From positions 1 to 55,421 of the forward strand of contig CAUJHK010000076.1 in NCBI GenBank assembly GCA_963204715.1: DNA of 55,421 bases, read 5' to 3'. Under the pieces are notes generated by a model, which saw only the letters and a program-made list of their open reading frames with translations, made no database searches and was not told the DNA's origin. Below, one piece after another: positions 38,571-46,805 of the stretch. The DNA comes from Pseudomonadota bacterium. Lineage in GTDB: Bacteria > Pseudomonadota > Alphaproteobacteria > Micavibrionales > Micavibrionaceae. Numbering within the stretch: position 1 is the first letter of the stretch; each line of letters begins with the position of its first letter. The position numbers were made by a program, and so were the translations under genes.

Positions 38571-39148
38571 TTAGCGGCATCTTTCGCAGAAGGGTAACAA
38601 TATTCATTAGGATCGATGCGAGCAATTTTTTTTGTGAACATATCAATGTATCTATATATGTTATCCTTGCAAATATCTCCAGCTTTTTGAAGACGACAAT
38701 ATTTGGGATGACCCTTTCTTGAAAAGGTCATCTCCCCTTTATAGTGACAATATTCTTCATCACCCTCTTTTTTGTATATGTCGTCGTCGTCAAAAGATTC
38801 AAGTGTTCCGTTCATTGTAAAGTTGTTTTTTGAAATTTTTGTAATATTGCCTTTCAGCCGGACATACCCGCCTTCTATGTAGTCGGGATAACGAAAATTT
38901 GGATAAAAACAGATATGTTCTGCATCCACCTTGTATGTTTTTTTATGGACTGATATCGCCCCAGTGCCAAATTCACTGTAAAAACCAGGAAGATAGCCAC
39001 TTGTTAAACCATATTGTGAGAACAAATGCCGCCCCAGCAAAAGGGCGGCCTCGTCCTCGTCTTCGACAATGGTTTTGGCGGGCTCACTTTGCGCTATTAC
39101 CGCAGTGGGCATCAACAAAAATGTCAGAATCAGAAAAAGGTTCTTCAT
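38549..39148 (-). CDS. Hypothetical secreted protein
   Basis: Signal peptide MKNLFLILTFLLMPTAVIAQ; Cys-rich. Confidence 0.65.
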   Translation of the reverse strand: MKNLFLILTFLLMPTAVIAQSEPAKTIVEDEDEAALLLGRHLFSQYGLTSGYLPGFYSEFGTGAISVHKKTYKVDAEHICFYPNFRYPDYIEGGYVRLKGNITKISKNNFTMNGTLESFDDDDIYKKEGDEEYCHYKGEMTFSRKGHPKYCRLQKAGDICKDNIYRYIDMFTKKIARIDPNEYCYPSAKDAANHSNDFR

Positions 39149-39220
39149 GGGAATGGATAGTGCCAAATGATTTTAATCTTCACGATAAGAATGTCTTAAT
39201 GTTGACCAACATTCCTATTT

Positions 39221-39243
39221 AAAAAAATGTGGACTTAGTCCAC
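39221..39243 (-). terminator. Rho-independent terminator after the ferritin-like gene
   Basis: GTGGAC-TAA-GTCCAC followed on the minus strand by ATTTTTTT. Confidence 0.65.
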
Positions 39244-39291
39244 CAACATTAACCATTGGGGGTGAAAACAACGCAAAAACGTTAAAGGTCT

Positions 39292-40125
39292 TCAGGCCGC
39301 TTTTGCCATGGCGCGGGCGTCTTTGGTGGTTTTTTGAATCATCCACCACGCCACTTTGGATATGCCTTTGCCTGCAAAGCCCTTGGGGTCAAACCCGCAC
39401 GCTTTGAACACCATGGCGACCGCGCGGTCAACCTGAGGCGCCTGATAGTAGGAATAGGCGCGCTTCATATATTCACGGTTCCATGTTTTGCGGTCATACA
39501 CATCATTGTCGTTCGCGTTGGCGGCGAAGAAGGCATAAGAGAGTTCATCATCCTCTGATTCCGCAATGCGTGAGAGGGCCACTTTCAGCCGCGCCCATTT
39601 TCCCATGTTCTCCCGCGCAAGGTAGCGGTTGAGCGTGTCATAAAAAAGTTTGTAGTGGCGGAATTCATCGCCCGCAATTTTCGCGCAGATTTCTTTTAAA
39701 ACAGGCTCGTCTATGCCGGTGCCAATGGCGGAGTAATAAGAGGACGTTCCCGTTTCCACCATACAGCGTGCCACCATCTCCGCCGCGCGTGATCCGCGCA
39801 CGGAAGTGTCATTGTGAAGATGCTCTATCTGGTATCCTTGGCGAAATTTGTCCATGGCGCGCTCAAGGCTCCAAGTTGGGTCAACGGTTTCGGCCCATTT
39901 GCCAAGTGATTTGCCATGCTGCACCTCTTCGGTTGCCCAGCAACGGGACATTTCCTGAAACGCAGGGTCGTCGGCAAACACGCGCTCAAGATAAGATGAG
40001 TACGCCACCGCGTTATATTCCACCAAAGCTGCCGCCTTGACCACTTTTATAAGGTCGGGCGTTACCTTGGACAGGTCAATCTTGGAATAGTCTATCTCGT
40101 TCATATCCCAGTGGGGCAGGCTCAT
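39292..40125 (-). CDS. Ferritin-like di-iron domain protein
   Basis: Two helix pairs with VEYNAVAYSSYLERV…ATEEVQHG and VETGTSSYYSA…GDEFRHYKLF. Confidence 0.7.
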   Translation of the reverse strand: MSLPHWDMNEIDYSKIDLSKVTPDLIKVVKAAALVEYNAVAYSSYLERVFADDPAFQEMSRCWATEEVQHGKSLGKWAETVDPTWSLERAMDKFRQGYQIEHLHNDTSVRGSRAAEMVARCMVETGTSSYYSAIGTGIDEPVLKEICAKIAGDEFRHYKLFYDTLNRYLARENMGKWARLKVALSRIAESEDDELSYAFFAANANDNDVYDRKTWNREYMKRAYSYYQAPQVDRAVAMVFKACGFDPKGFAGKGISKVAWWMIQKTTKDARAMAKAA

Positions 40126-40209
40126 GGCGTCTTCTCCTTAACTATAAGAGGCTGTTTTACGCCTATTGTGGGCGTGCTTCAAGCGTGGGCTGATAAAAGG
40201 TTGCAATCT

Positions 40210-40266
40210 ATGGCCAATTTGTTAGATAATGGTTTTAACGCACGTGTCTATGGCCCTTCCCAATAA
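40210..40266 (+). CDS. Candidate 18-aa leader peptide upstream of the decarboxylase
   Basis: ATG…TAA: MANLLDNGFNARVYGPSQ; AAAAGG 9-10 nt upstream. Confidence 0.35.
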   Translation: MANLLDNGFNARVYGPSQ

Positions 40267-40330
40267 GAAGTTATGGTTATGCTACGACGGAAACCTTACT
40301 GTTTAACCGAGGCTAAGCCGCCTCCTTTAT

Positions 40331-41557
40331 ATGGGTTTAACGTTGATGGAAAACAACCTTATCGGTGGGGCCCCGATGTCCCCACGCACATCTGCACCTT
40401 CAAAAATTGATAACCTTGATTCTTTTATCATGGAACAAAAACCACAATTTCCTGTGGCTGTTTTACGTCCCGATAAGCTGACCAATCGCGCACAGGAATT
40501 TACAAAAACATTTCCAGGGCGCGTCTTGTATGCCGTAAAGTGTAATCCTGATGTCAGGGTTTTAAAGGCCTTGATAGCGGGCGGTGTAAACAGCTTTGAT
40601 TGCGCCTCCATTGGTGAAGTACGCCTTATAAAACAGCTAAAGCCTGATGCCGTCATCTACTTTATGCACCCCATCAAGTCGCGTGAAGCCATACACGAAG
40701 CCTATGTTACGCATGGCGTGCGCGCCTTTGTTCTGGACAGCGCGGATGAACTGCAAAAAATACTTGATGTCTTGCAGGGCGCGGATGATTTAAAATTGTT
40801 TGTGCGCATGGCCTCACCCAAACAAAAAGTGGCCACAGACTTTTCGGCAAAGTTTGGCGCGCCTCCCATGATGATGGGGGCGTTGTTACAGACCGCGCGG
40901 CCACATTGTGCGCAGCTTGGCATCTCTTTCCATGTTGGCACGCACTGTATGGATACGGTGGCGTATGAAAAAGCCGTTTCGATTGTTTGTGATGTTATAG
41001 CCACCTGCGGTGTTTTGGTGGAGGCACTGGATATTGGCGGCGGTTTTCCAGCGACGCTTGATAAGGAAAATCCACCCCCGCCGCTGCAGGATTATTTTGG
41101 CGTTGTCCAAAAAACACTTGCCGCGCATGGCCAATCACACCTTGAGCTGTTGTGTGAGCCTGGGCGCTCCATGGTGGCTTCGGGCGGTGAGCTTGTCGTG
41201 CGCATTGAAGGACGAAAAGGGGATTTATTGTTTATGAATGATGGCACCTATGGCGGAATGCTTGAAGGCGGGCCTTTGGTGGATTTGGTTTATCCGCACC
41301 GCGTCCTTCGCACCAAAGCCAGTGCTCTTTCTGGCAATGTGCAAGAGTTTCGTCTGGCGGGGCCAAGTTGTGATTCCACGGACATGATGAAAGGGCCTTA
41401 TATCTTTCCCGATAATATCGGGGAGGGGGATTATATTGTGTTCGGGCAGCTTGGCGCCTATGGCGAAATCACCCGCACACCTTTCAATGGCTTTGATCAG
41501 GTTATCCGTGTGGAGTTGTCCGAGAAGAAGAAACAAAAGTCCAAAAAAGCGGCTTAA
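40331..41557 (+). CDS. Group IV PLP-dependent decarboxylase (ornithine/lysine decarboxylase-like)
   Basis: LYAVKCNPDVRVLKAL, FDCASIGEV, SFHVGTHCM, DIGGGFP, CEPGRSMVA, GPSCDSTD. Confidence 0.92.
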   Translation: MGLTLMENNLIGGAPMSPRTSAPSKIDNLDSFIMEQKPQFPVAVLRPDKLTNRAQEFTKTFPGRVLYAVKCNPDVRVLKALIAGGVNSFDCASIGEVRLIKQLKPDAVIYFMHPIKSREAIHEAYVTHGVRAFVLDSADELQKILDVLQGADDLKLFVRMASPKQKVATDFSAKFGAPPMMMGALLQTARPHCAQLGISFHVGTHCMDTVAYEKAVSIVCDVIATCGVLVEALDIGGGFPATLDKENPPPPLQDYFGVVQKTLAAHGQSHLELLCEPGRSMVASGGELVVRIEGRKGDLLFMNDGTYGGMLEGGPLVDLVYPHRVLRTKASALSGNVQEFRLAGPSCDSTDMMKGPYIFPDNIGEGDYIVFGQLGAYGEITRTPFNGFDQVIRVELSEKKKQKSKKAA

Positions 41558-41616
41558 AGTTTTGAAAATAAAAACTGATCTGTTGAATGGCTTTATTTTA
41601 TGCTAGTATTTTTTGC

Positions 41617-42294
41617 ATGAAATATTTGTCTTCTGGTCAATGTCGTGCGGCACGCGGGCTCTTGGGGTGGAGTCAGCCAGATTTGGCAAAACACTCCCAA
41701 ATACATGTCCAAACAATAAGTGCTTTTGAAAAAGGTAACAGTACACCTAGTAAGCGTACTTTAAAAAGAATTACAAAAGTTTTGGAGGACTCTGGCATAG
41801 AGTTTATGGACCATGATGGTTTAAGAAGAAAACAATCTGAATTAGTAAGATTTCAAGGTGCTGATGGCTTTGAATCTTTTCTAGACGATGTATATTTGAC
41901 CGCAATACGTACAGGCACAAAAGACACTCCATGTGAGATTTTTCTTTCAAATGTTTATCATCCAAATTGGATCAAATGGCTGGGTAAAGAAAAATGGGCC
42001 AACCACGTCAAACGTATGACAGAGGCTCGGGATATCATGGATGTCAGAATAATTATAAAAGAGGGGGATATAAATTTTCCTGCATCTGCTTACTCGAAAT
42101 ATAAATGTTTCCCTGTAAAATTTTTTAATGACAAATCATTTTATTCTTATGAGGATAAGTTGGCATTTTTAAATTTCCAAAAAGAGAATGTTGAAATCAC
42201 AATTATGCGTCAGCCAGAATTCGCGCATGGCTACAGAGTGCTTTTTAAAATTGCTTGGGATTATTTTGCAAAGAGTCCTTCTAAGATAAAATAA
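41617..42294 (+). CDS. XRE-type HTH regulator with a C-terminal sensor-like domain
   Basis: ARGLLGWSQPDLAKHSQIHVQTISAFEKGNSTPSKRTLKRI HTH; C-terminus resembles TrmB/PLD-like effector domains. Confidence 0.7.
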   Translation: MKYLSSGQCRAARGLLGWSQPDLAKHSQIHVQTISAFEKGNSTPSKRTLKRITKVLEDSGIEFMDHDGLRRKQSELVRFQGADGFESFLDDVYLTAIRTGTKDTPCEIFLSNVYHPNWIKWLGKEKWANHVKRMTEARDIMDVRIIIKEGDINFPASAYSKYKCFPVKFFNDKSFYSYEDKLAFLNFQKENVEITIMRQPEFAHGYRVLFKIAWDYFAKSPSKIK

Positions 42295-42320
42295 AAACCC
42301 CGCACAACGCGGGGTTTTTT
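42293..42320. terminator. Bidirectional Rho-independent terminator
   Basis: AAAAACCCCGC-ACAA-CGCGGGGTTTTTT between convergent genes. Confidence 0.85.
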
Positions 42321-42336
42321 CCAGAGTTCAAAATGA

Positions 42337-43413
42337 TTACTCTGCCGCAATAACCTCTTTGGCGTCATCATCCGTGCCGCCAATCTTCTTGCCGTAATTG
42401 CCTGAAAAGACATCATCGGAAAATACTTCTTCCCATGTGCCGCCTGTGCTTGCCCTTGAATATTCGGTCGCGCGGTTTTCAAAGAAGTTTGTGTGCTCTG
42501 CCCCGTTCAACATTTCATCCATCCAAGGCAATGGGTTTTTATTCATACCAAAAATAGGTTGAAGGTTCAGCTGTTGAAGGCGACGATCGCCAATATAACG
42601 GATATAGTTTTTTACTTCTTTTGGGGTTAGGCCTTGAATCTCGCCTGCTTCGAACGCAAGGTCGATAAACGCATCTTCAAAACCCACAATCGTGCGGCAA
42701 CATTCAGTAATTTCGTCTTGAAGCTCCTTGTCCCAGATGTCCTGGTTTTCGTTGATGAAGGAGTTGAACAATTTAATCATGGATAAACAGTGCAATGTTT
42801 CATCCCGCACTGACCATGTGACAATCTGCCCCATACCCTTCATTTTATTAAAGCGTGGGAAGTTCATCAAAATTGCGAACGATGCAAACAATTGCAACCC
42901 TTCAGTGAACGCGCCAAACATGGCCATGGTTTTGGCAATGTCACGGCGGGACTTCATAGACACGTTTTGCATGTAGTCAAACTTGTCTTTCATTTCCTTG
43001 TATTTCAAGAACGCGGAATATTCGACTTCTGGCATACCAATGGTATCAAGCAAGTGTGAATAGGCGGCGATGTGAACGGTTTCAATGTTGGAGAAAGCGG
43101 AGAGCATCATGGTCACTTCGACGGGGCCAAACACTTGGGAGTAATGGCGCATATAGCAGTTGTTTACTTCCACGTCGCTTTGCGTGAAGAAACGAAAAAT
43201 TTGTGTCATCAAATTACGTTCTGAATCGGTCAGGTTCTTCTTCCAGTCGCGCACGTCTTCGGCCAATGGCACTTCTTCTGGGATCCAGTGAATGCGCTGT
43301 TGCGTCAACCACGCCTCATAGCACCACGGATACAAAAACGGCTTATACACATGGCGCTCTTGCAGTAGGGGTGAGTTGGATCTTCCGATATCTTCGATTG
43401 ATTTTTGGGCCAT
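42337..43413 (-). CDS. nrdB: Ribonucleoside-diphosphate reductase, beta subunit
   Basis: QIFRFFTQSDVEVNNCYMRHY, SAFSNIETVHIAAYSHLLDTIG, VRDETLHCLSMIKLF. Confidence 0.95.
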   Translation of the reverse strand: MAQKSIEDIGRSNSPLLQERHVYKPFLYPWCYEAWLTQQRIHWIPEEVPLAEDVRDWKKNLTDSERNLMTQIFRFFTQSDVEVNNCYMRHYSQVFGPVEVTMMLSAFSNIETVHIAAYSHLLDTIGMPEVEYSAFLKYKEMKDKFDYMQNVSMKSRRDIAKTMAMFGAFTEGLQLFASFAILMNFPRFNKMKGMGQIVTWSVRDETLHCLSMIKLFNSFINENQDIWDKELQDEITECCRTIVGFEDAFIDLAFEAGEIQGLTPKEVKNYIRYIGDRRLQQLNLQPIFGMNKNPLPWMDEMLNGAEHTNFFENRATEYSRASTGGTWEEVFSDDVFSGNYGKKIGGTDDDAKEVIAAE

Positions 43414-43521
43414 GTTTCTTACTCCTGATTTTTTTAAAATTACGATTCCGACTGTAGAGTTTTACCCCCCGAATCCGAGTCATTTTGATGATTCATCCAC
43501 AGCTTTGGGTTCAAGGGGTGG

Positions 43522-43569
43522 AATCAATATATAGAGATATTGATGCAATAATCATACAATATGTGGTGT
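43522..43569 (-). promoter_or_regulatory. Putative NrdR-box pair upstream of nrdB
   Basis: Minus strand acaCCACATATTGtat (43554-43569) and tctCTATATATTGatt (43522-43537); box starts exactly 32 bp apart. Confidence 0.6.
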
Positions 43570-43683
43570 TTTTGTCGAGGGGGCAGCGCAATCTTTTATC
43601 ACATTTTTTATTAAATTTTTTTAACGTGCCGTCACGTCTCTTTTGTCATTCTCAAGGAGATAAAGGACACGCCGTTCATAACA

Positions 43684-43716
43684 GAAAAAAATCCCCGCGA
43701 ACATTGCGGGGATTTT
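43684..43716 (-). terminator. Terminator between nrdA and nrdB
   Basis: AAATCCCCGC-AATGTTC-GCGGGGATTTTTTT on the minus strand. Confidence 0.75.
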
Positions 43717-43818
43717 AAAATAAGATGGGTGCGAATTGCCGCTTGAGTCCCTAGATTGAAAACTTTACACCACTTTCGTGGTTGGCTTTTCTAGTAATGA
43801 TTGGCAAGCAATCCTGAA

Positions 43819-44001
43819 CTATATCTTCCCGTATCCTTTCGGGGGGAAACCAAAAAATTCATCCAAACTTTTTGGCAGTCTCTCATAAGTAAAAACTTTT
43901 GAGTTGGACACTATTAGTCTTACCCGATTTTTCCCCTTTTAAACATTATATCCAATGTGGATGCACTGGTACTCATTGGGGACTAACAAAAATTTGGCCA
44001 T
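43819..44001 (-). other. 61-codon frame with one internal TAA between nrdA and nrdB
   Basis: MAKFLLVPNEYQCIHIGYNV*KGKNRVRLIVSNSKVFTYERLPKSLDEFFGFPPKGYGKI*; AAAGGA SD, starts 30 nt after nrdA. Confidence 0.35.
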
Positions 44002-44031
44002 AATGTGGTTTCCTTTCTGTTAAACTTGTTT

Positions 44032-45858
44032 CTACTGGCACGCCAAACATTCATCATATTTTGCGGCGCCTTGTTCGGTCAGCTCTGGCTCGCGGCCTTG
44101 GCTTTCACGCGCGCGCACCCATGATGCGTTGCTTTCCGCCCGTTGAATGGATTTTGATCGGCAGTAATACAGTGATTTCACGCCTTTCTTCCATGCTTCG
44201 AAATGGATGCGGTGTAAATCGGCCTTATGCACGTTGGCGGGTAAGAACACGTTCAAAGATTGCGCTTGGCATACAAATGGTGTGCGGTCGGCGGCGTGTT
44301 CAATCAACCATCTCTGGTCAATTTCAAACGCGGTTTTAAACACGTCTTTTTCTTCGGGCGTTAGGAAGTCCAAATGTTGAACAGACCCTTCATTGGTGAA
44401 AATGGATGACCAGATGTCATCGGTGTTTTGACCATGTGCTTCCAGTATTTTTACAAAGTACGGGTTTTTGACGGGGAAGGATCCCGACAATGTTTTGTGC
44501 GTGTACGCGTTCGCGGCCACAGGTTCAATGCCGGGGCTTGCGCCGCCGCAGATAATGGAGATAGAGGCCGTAGGCGCAATCGCCATTTTGTTCGAAAACC
44601 GTTCCATGATTCCATAGTCCGCGGCATCAGGGCATGCACCACGTTCCTGCGCCAGTTTAATGGACGCATCGTCCGCGCCGCGTTTTATGTGTTGGAATAT
44701 GCGTCTGTTCCAGACCTTGGCCATCACGCCTTCCATCGGAATCATTTTTGATTGCAGGAAGGAGTGGAAGCCCATCACGCCAAGCCCGACAGAGCGTTCA
44801 CGCATCGCGGCATATTTGGCGCGCTTCATGGAATCAGGCGCTTTTTCAATGAAATCTGATAGCACGTTATCAAGGAAACGCATCACATCTTCAATAAATT
44901 GCGGGTGGCCTTGCCATTCCTCAAAATTCTCAAGGTTCAAGGATGACAGGCAGCAAACGGCGGTGCGGTCATTGCCCAAATGGTCTTTGCCTGTGGGGAG
45001 TGTAATTTCTGAACACAGGTTTGACATCTTCACGTTCAATCCCGCCATTTTGTGGTGGTCAGGAATTTTGTCATTCACATGGTCGATATAAATGATGTAC
45101 GGCTCGCCTGTTTCAATGCGGGCGGTGAGCAGACGAATCCACAAATCACGCGCTTTTACTTTTGATACAACCGCATTGTCTTTGGGAGACCGCAAAGGGT
45201 ATTCCTCGTCATTTTCGATGGCGAGCATGAATTTGTTGTCCACCAACACACCTTGGTGAAGGTTGAGCGCTTTTCTGTTTGGATCGCCACCGGTTGGACG
45301 GCGCATCTCGATAAATTCTTCAATCTCCGGGTGCCAGATAGGCAGGTAAATCGCGGCAGAACCACGGCGGAGCGAGCCTTGGGAAATAGCCAATGTTAAG
45401 GAGTCCATCACGCGGATAAACGGAACGATACCGCTCGTTTTTCCATTCCGACCGACTTTTTCGCCAATGGAGCGAACATTCCCCCAATAAGATCCAATGC
45501 CGCCGCCCAAGGATGCCAGCCAGACATTTTCATTCCAAAGGGCAACAATGTCTTCCAATGAGTCTTGTGTTTCGTTCAAGAAGCAGGAAATAGGAAGCCC
45601 GCGTGACGTCCCGCCATTTGATAGAACGGGGGTGGAGGGCATAAACCATAGTTTGGAGATGTAATCATACAAGCGCTGGGCATGGGCGCTATCATCCGCA
45701 TAATAAAGGGCAACGCGCGCGAACAAATCCTGCGGTCCTTCTTCAGGCAGCAAATAGCGGTCATAGAGCGTCTCAATCCCGAATTTTGTAAGATTGGAAT
45801 CGCGGCTGCGATCTATCTGAACTCTGTTGCCGCCTTGTATTTGAGCATAATCAAACAT
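44032..45858 (-). CDS. nrdA: Ribonucleoside-diphosphate reductase, alpha subunit
   Basis: STPVLSNGGT, LGGGIGSYWGNVRS, NLCSEITLPT, C-terminal DECLACQ. Confidence 0.95.
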   Translation of the reverse strand: MFDYAQIQGGNRVQIDRSRDSNLTKFGIETLYDRYLLPEEGPQDLFARVALYYADDSAHAQRLYDYISKLWFMPSTPVLSNGGTSRGLPISCFLNETQDSLEDIVALWNENVWLASLGGGIGSYWGNVRSIGEKVGRNGKTSGIVPFIRVMDSLTLAISQGSLRRGSAAIYLPIWHPEIEEFIEMRRPTGGDPNRKALNLHQGVLVDNKFMLAIENDEEYPLRSPKDNAVVSKVKARDLWIRLLTARIETGEPYIIYIDHVNDKIPDHHKMAGLNVKMSNLCSEITLPTGKDHLGNDRTAVCCLSSLNLENFEEWQGHPQFIEDVMRFLDNVLSDFIEKAPDSMKRAKYAAMRERSVGLGVMGFHSFLQSKMIPMEGVMAKVWNRRIFQHIKRGADDASIKLAQERGACPDAADYGIMERFSNKMAIAPTASISIICGGASPGIEPVAANAYTHKTLSGSFPVKNPYFVKILEAHGQNTDDIWSSIFTNEGSVQHLDFLTPEEKDVFKTAFEIDQRWLIEHAADRTPFVCQAQSLNVFLPANVHKADLHRIHFEAWKKGVKSLYYCRSKSIQRAESNASWVRARESQGREPELTEQGAAKYDECLACQ

Positions 45859-45884
45859 GCCTTTACTCCCCGAAATGGTAAAAG

Positions 45885-45929
45885 TTATTCACAAACTGTG
45901 GATTTCTTATGTGGATAGCCTGTGGTTAA
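45885..45929. promoter_or_regulatory. Cluster of DnaA-box-like 9-mers upstream of nrdA
   Basis: TTATTCACA (45885), TGTGGATTT (45897), TGTGGATAG (45910), TGTGGTTAA (45921) against TTATCCACA/TGTGGATAA. Confidence 0.4.
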
Positions 45930-45931
45930 AA

Positions 45932-45979
45932 CCACAAGCCATAGTGGTTAGTTCTTCTTGATGATACAACATCGTGGGT
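45932..45979 (-). promoter_or_regulatory. Degenerate NrdR-box-like pair upstream of nrdA
   Basis: Cores CACGATGTTG and CTATGGCTTG (each 7/10 to CwAtATaTwG), 32 bp apart. Confidence 0.35.
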
Positions 45980-46276
45980 GTCTGTCTATACAAAAACAAC
46001 AAAACACACAGCTGGTATTTGCGTGGCACATACCATGGAAAACACCCCTCAACGCGTTGAAAATGGCTGACATTTTTTCGCCACATTCGAATTGGTTAAT
46101 TTAAAAGACCAAATATTTCAAAATTACAGCTAATGAAAAGTCATTTTTTTGAAGCAATCGCCTCCCCTATTTTGCCCCCCATTTTCACTAACGCAAGGAT
46201 TCGCGCGTCTTACGAAAACGATTCGCAAGAAGAAGGGCGAATCAGTGTGTGAATGCGTTTCTCTCCCTTTTATCTC

Positions 46277-46353
46277 TATCGTCACACTCCGTAATTTTCT
46301 TATCGTCATACTCCGTAATTTTCTTATCGTCATACTCCGCGCAGGCGGAGTAT
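46277..46353. repeat. 24-bp tandem repeat running into a REP-like palindrome
   Basis: TATCGTCAYACTCCGTAATTTTCT x2, then TATCGTCATACTCCGC-GCAG-GCGGAGTAT. Confidence 0.85.
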
Positions 46354-46370
46354 CCAGTTTTTAAAAAGAG

Positions 46371-46421
46371 CATTCCCCTCTTGTCAAAGGGCGGGGAAGG
46401 TTTGGACGGGGGATATTTTTT
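46371..46421. repeat. Dispersed-repeat-like sequence (CCCCTC…CAAAGGGCGGGGAAGG…GACGGGGGAT)
   Basis: Matches the common intergenic 'ATCCCCC…TTCCCC…CTTTGACAAG…GGGG' pattern; translates as PPFDKRG. Confidence 0.45.
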
Positions 46422-46428
46422 AAGTTTT

Positions 46429-46605
46429 AACCACAGCGGCCACAACGCGCACAGCGATGTTTAGTCATTGTCTTCATACTTTTCGTACGCTTCTGGGTTT
46501 AAATTTTTAGTATCATAGGGCAAAACATTATTGAATTTATTCCTATTTGTGAAATAGAAAGTTCGTAAATTCGCCCTTTGTGCCCGCTGTGTTCGCTGTG
46601 GTGAA
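46429..46605. repeat. Inverted pair of AACCACAGCG…CACAGCG-type repeats
   Basis: 46429-46456 AACCACAGCGGCCACAACGCGCACAGCG; 46575-46605 is the reverse complement of TTCACCACAGCGAACACAGCGGGCACAAAGG. Confidence 0.6.
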
Positions 46606-46805
46606 TAAAGCTTTTTTTGCTTTTGCTCAAAAATTACGCAAGCGAGTCCGAAAAGGCCAACATTCTGGAAAACAAAGAAAGGAAGCGGCGAGAAAATTTC
46701 TTCAAAATCAAAAAACGAACTGAACAAAAGTTAACGCCCCCTCATGGACAAAGGGCAATAGTTAACGCATAAAAGAAGCGCATATATATAAGGAGTCATA
46801 AGTTT

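Noticed and set aside
43819-44001. Internal TAA as a recoded (selenocysteine/pyrrolysine) codon
   Set aside because: Those systems use UGA or UAG, not UAA; mutation or ordinary termination is more likely
46277-46348. Short direct repeats suggesting a CRISPR array
   Set aside because: The 24-bp units are contiguous with no unique spacers, and the last unit runs into a REP-like palindrome; a tandem repeat, not CRISPR
37987-46552. The 22-bp repeats at 37987 and 46531 as att sites of an integrated element
   Set aside because: The intervening 8.5 kb carries nrdA, nrdB and a decarboxylase with no integrase or phage genes; a dispersed promoter-like repeat is simpler
46461-46727. 88-aa minus-strand ORF (…YSPQRTQRAQRANLRTF…)
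   Set aside because: The SPQRTQRAQRA stretch is the conceptual translation of the dispersed repeat; not a supported gene
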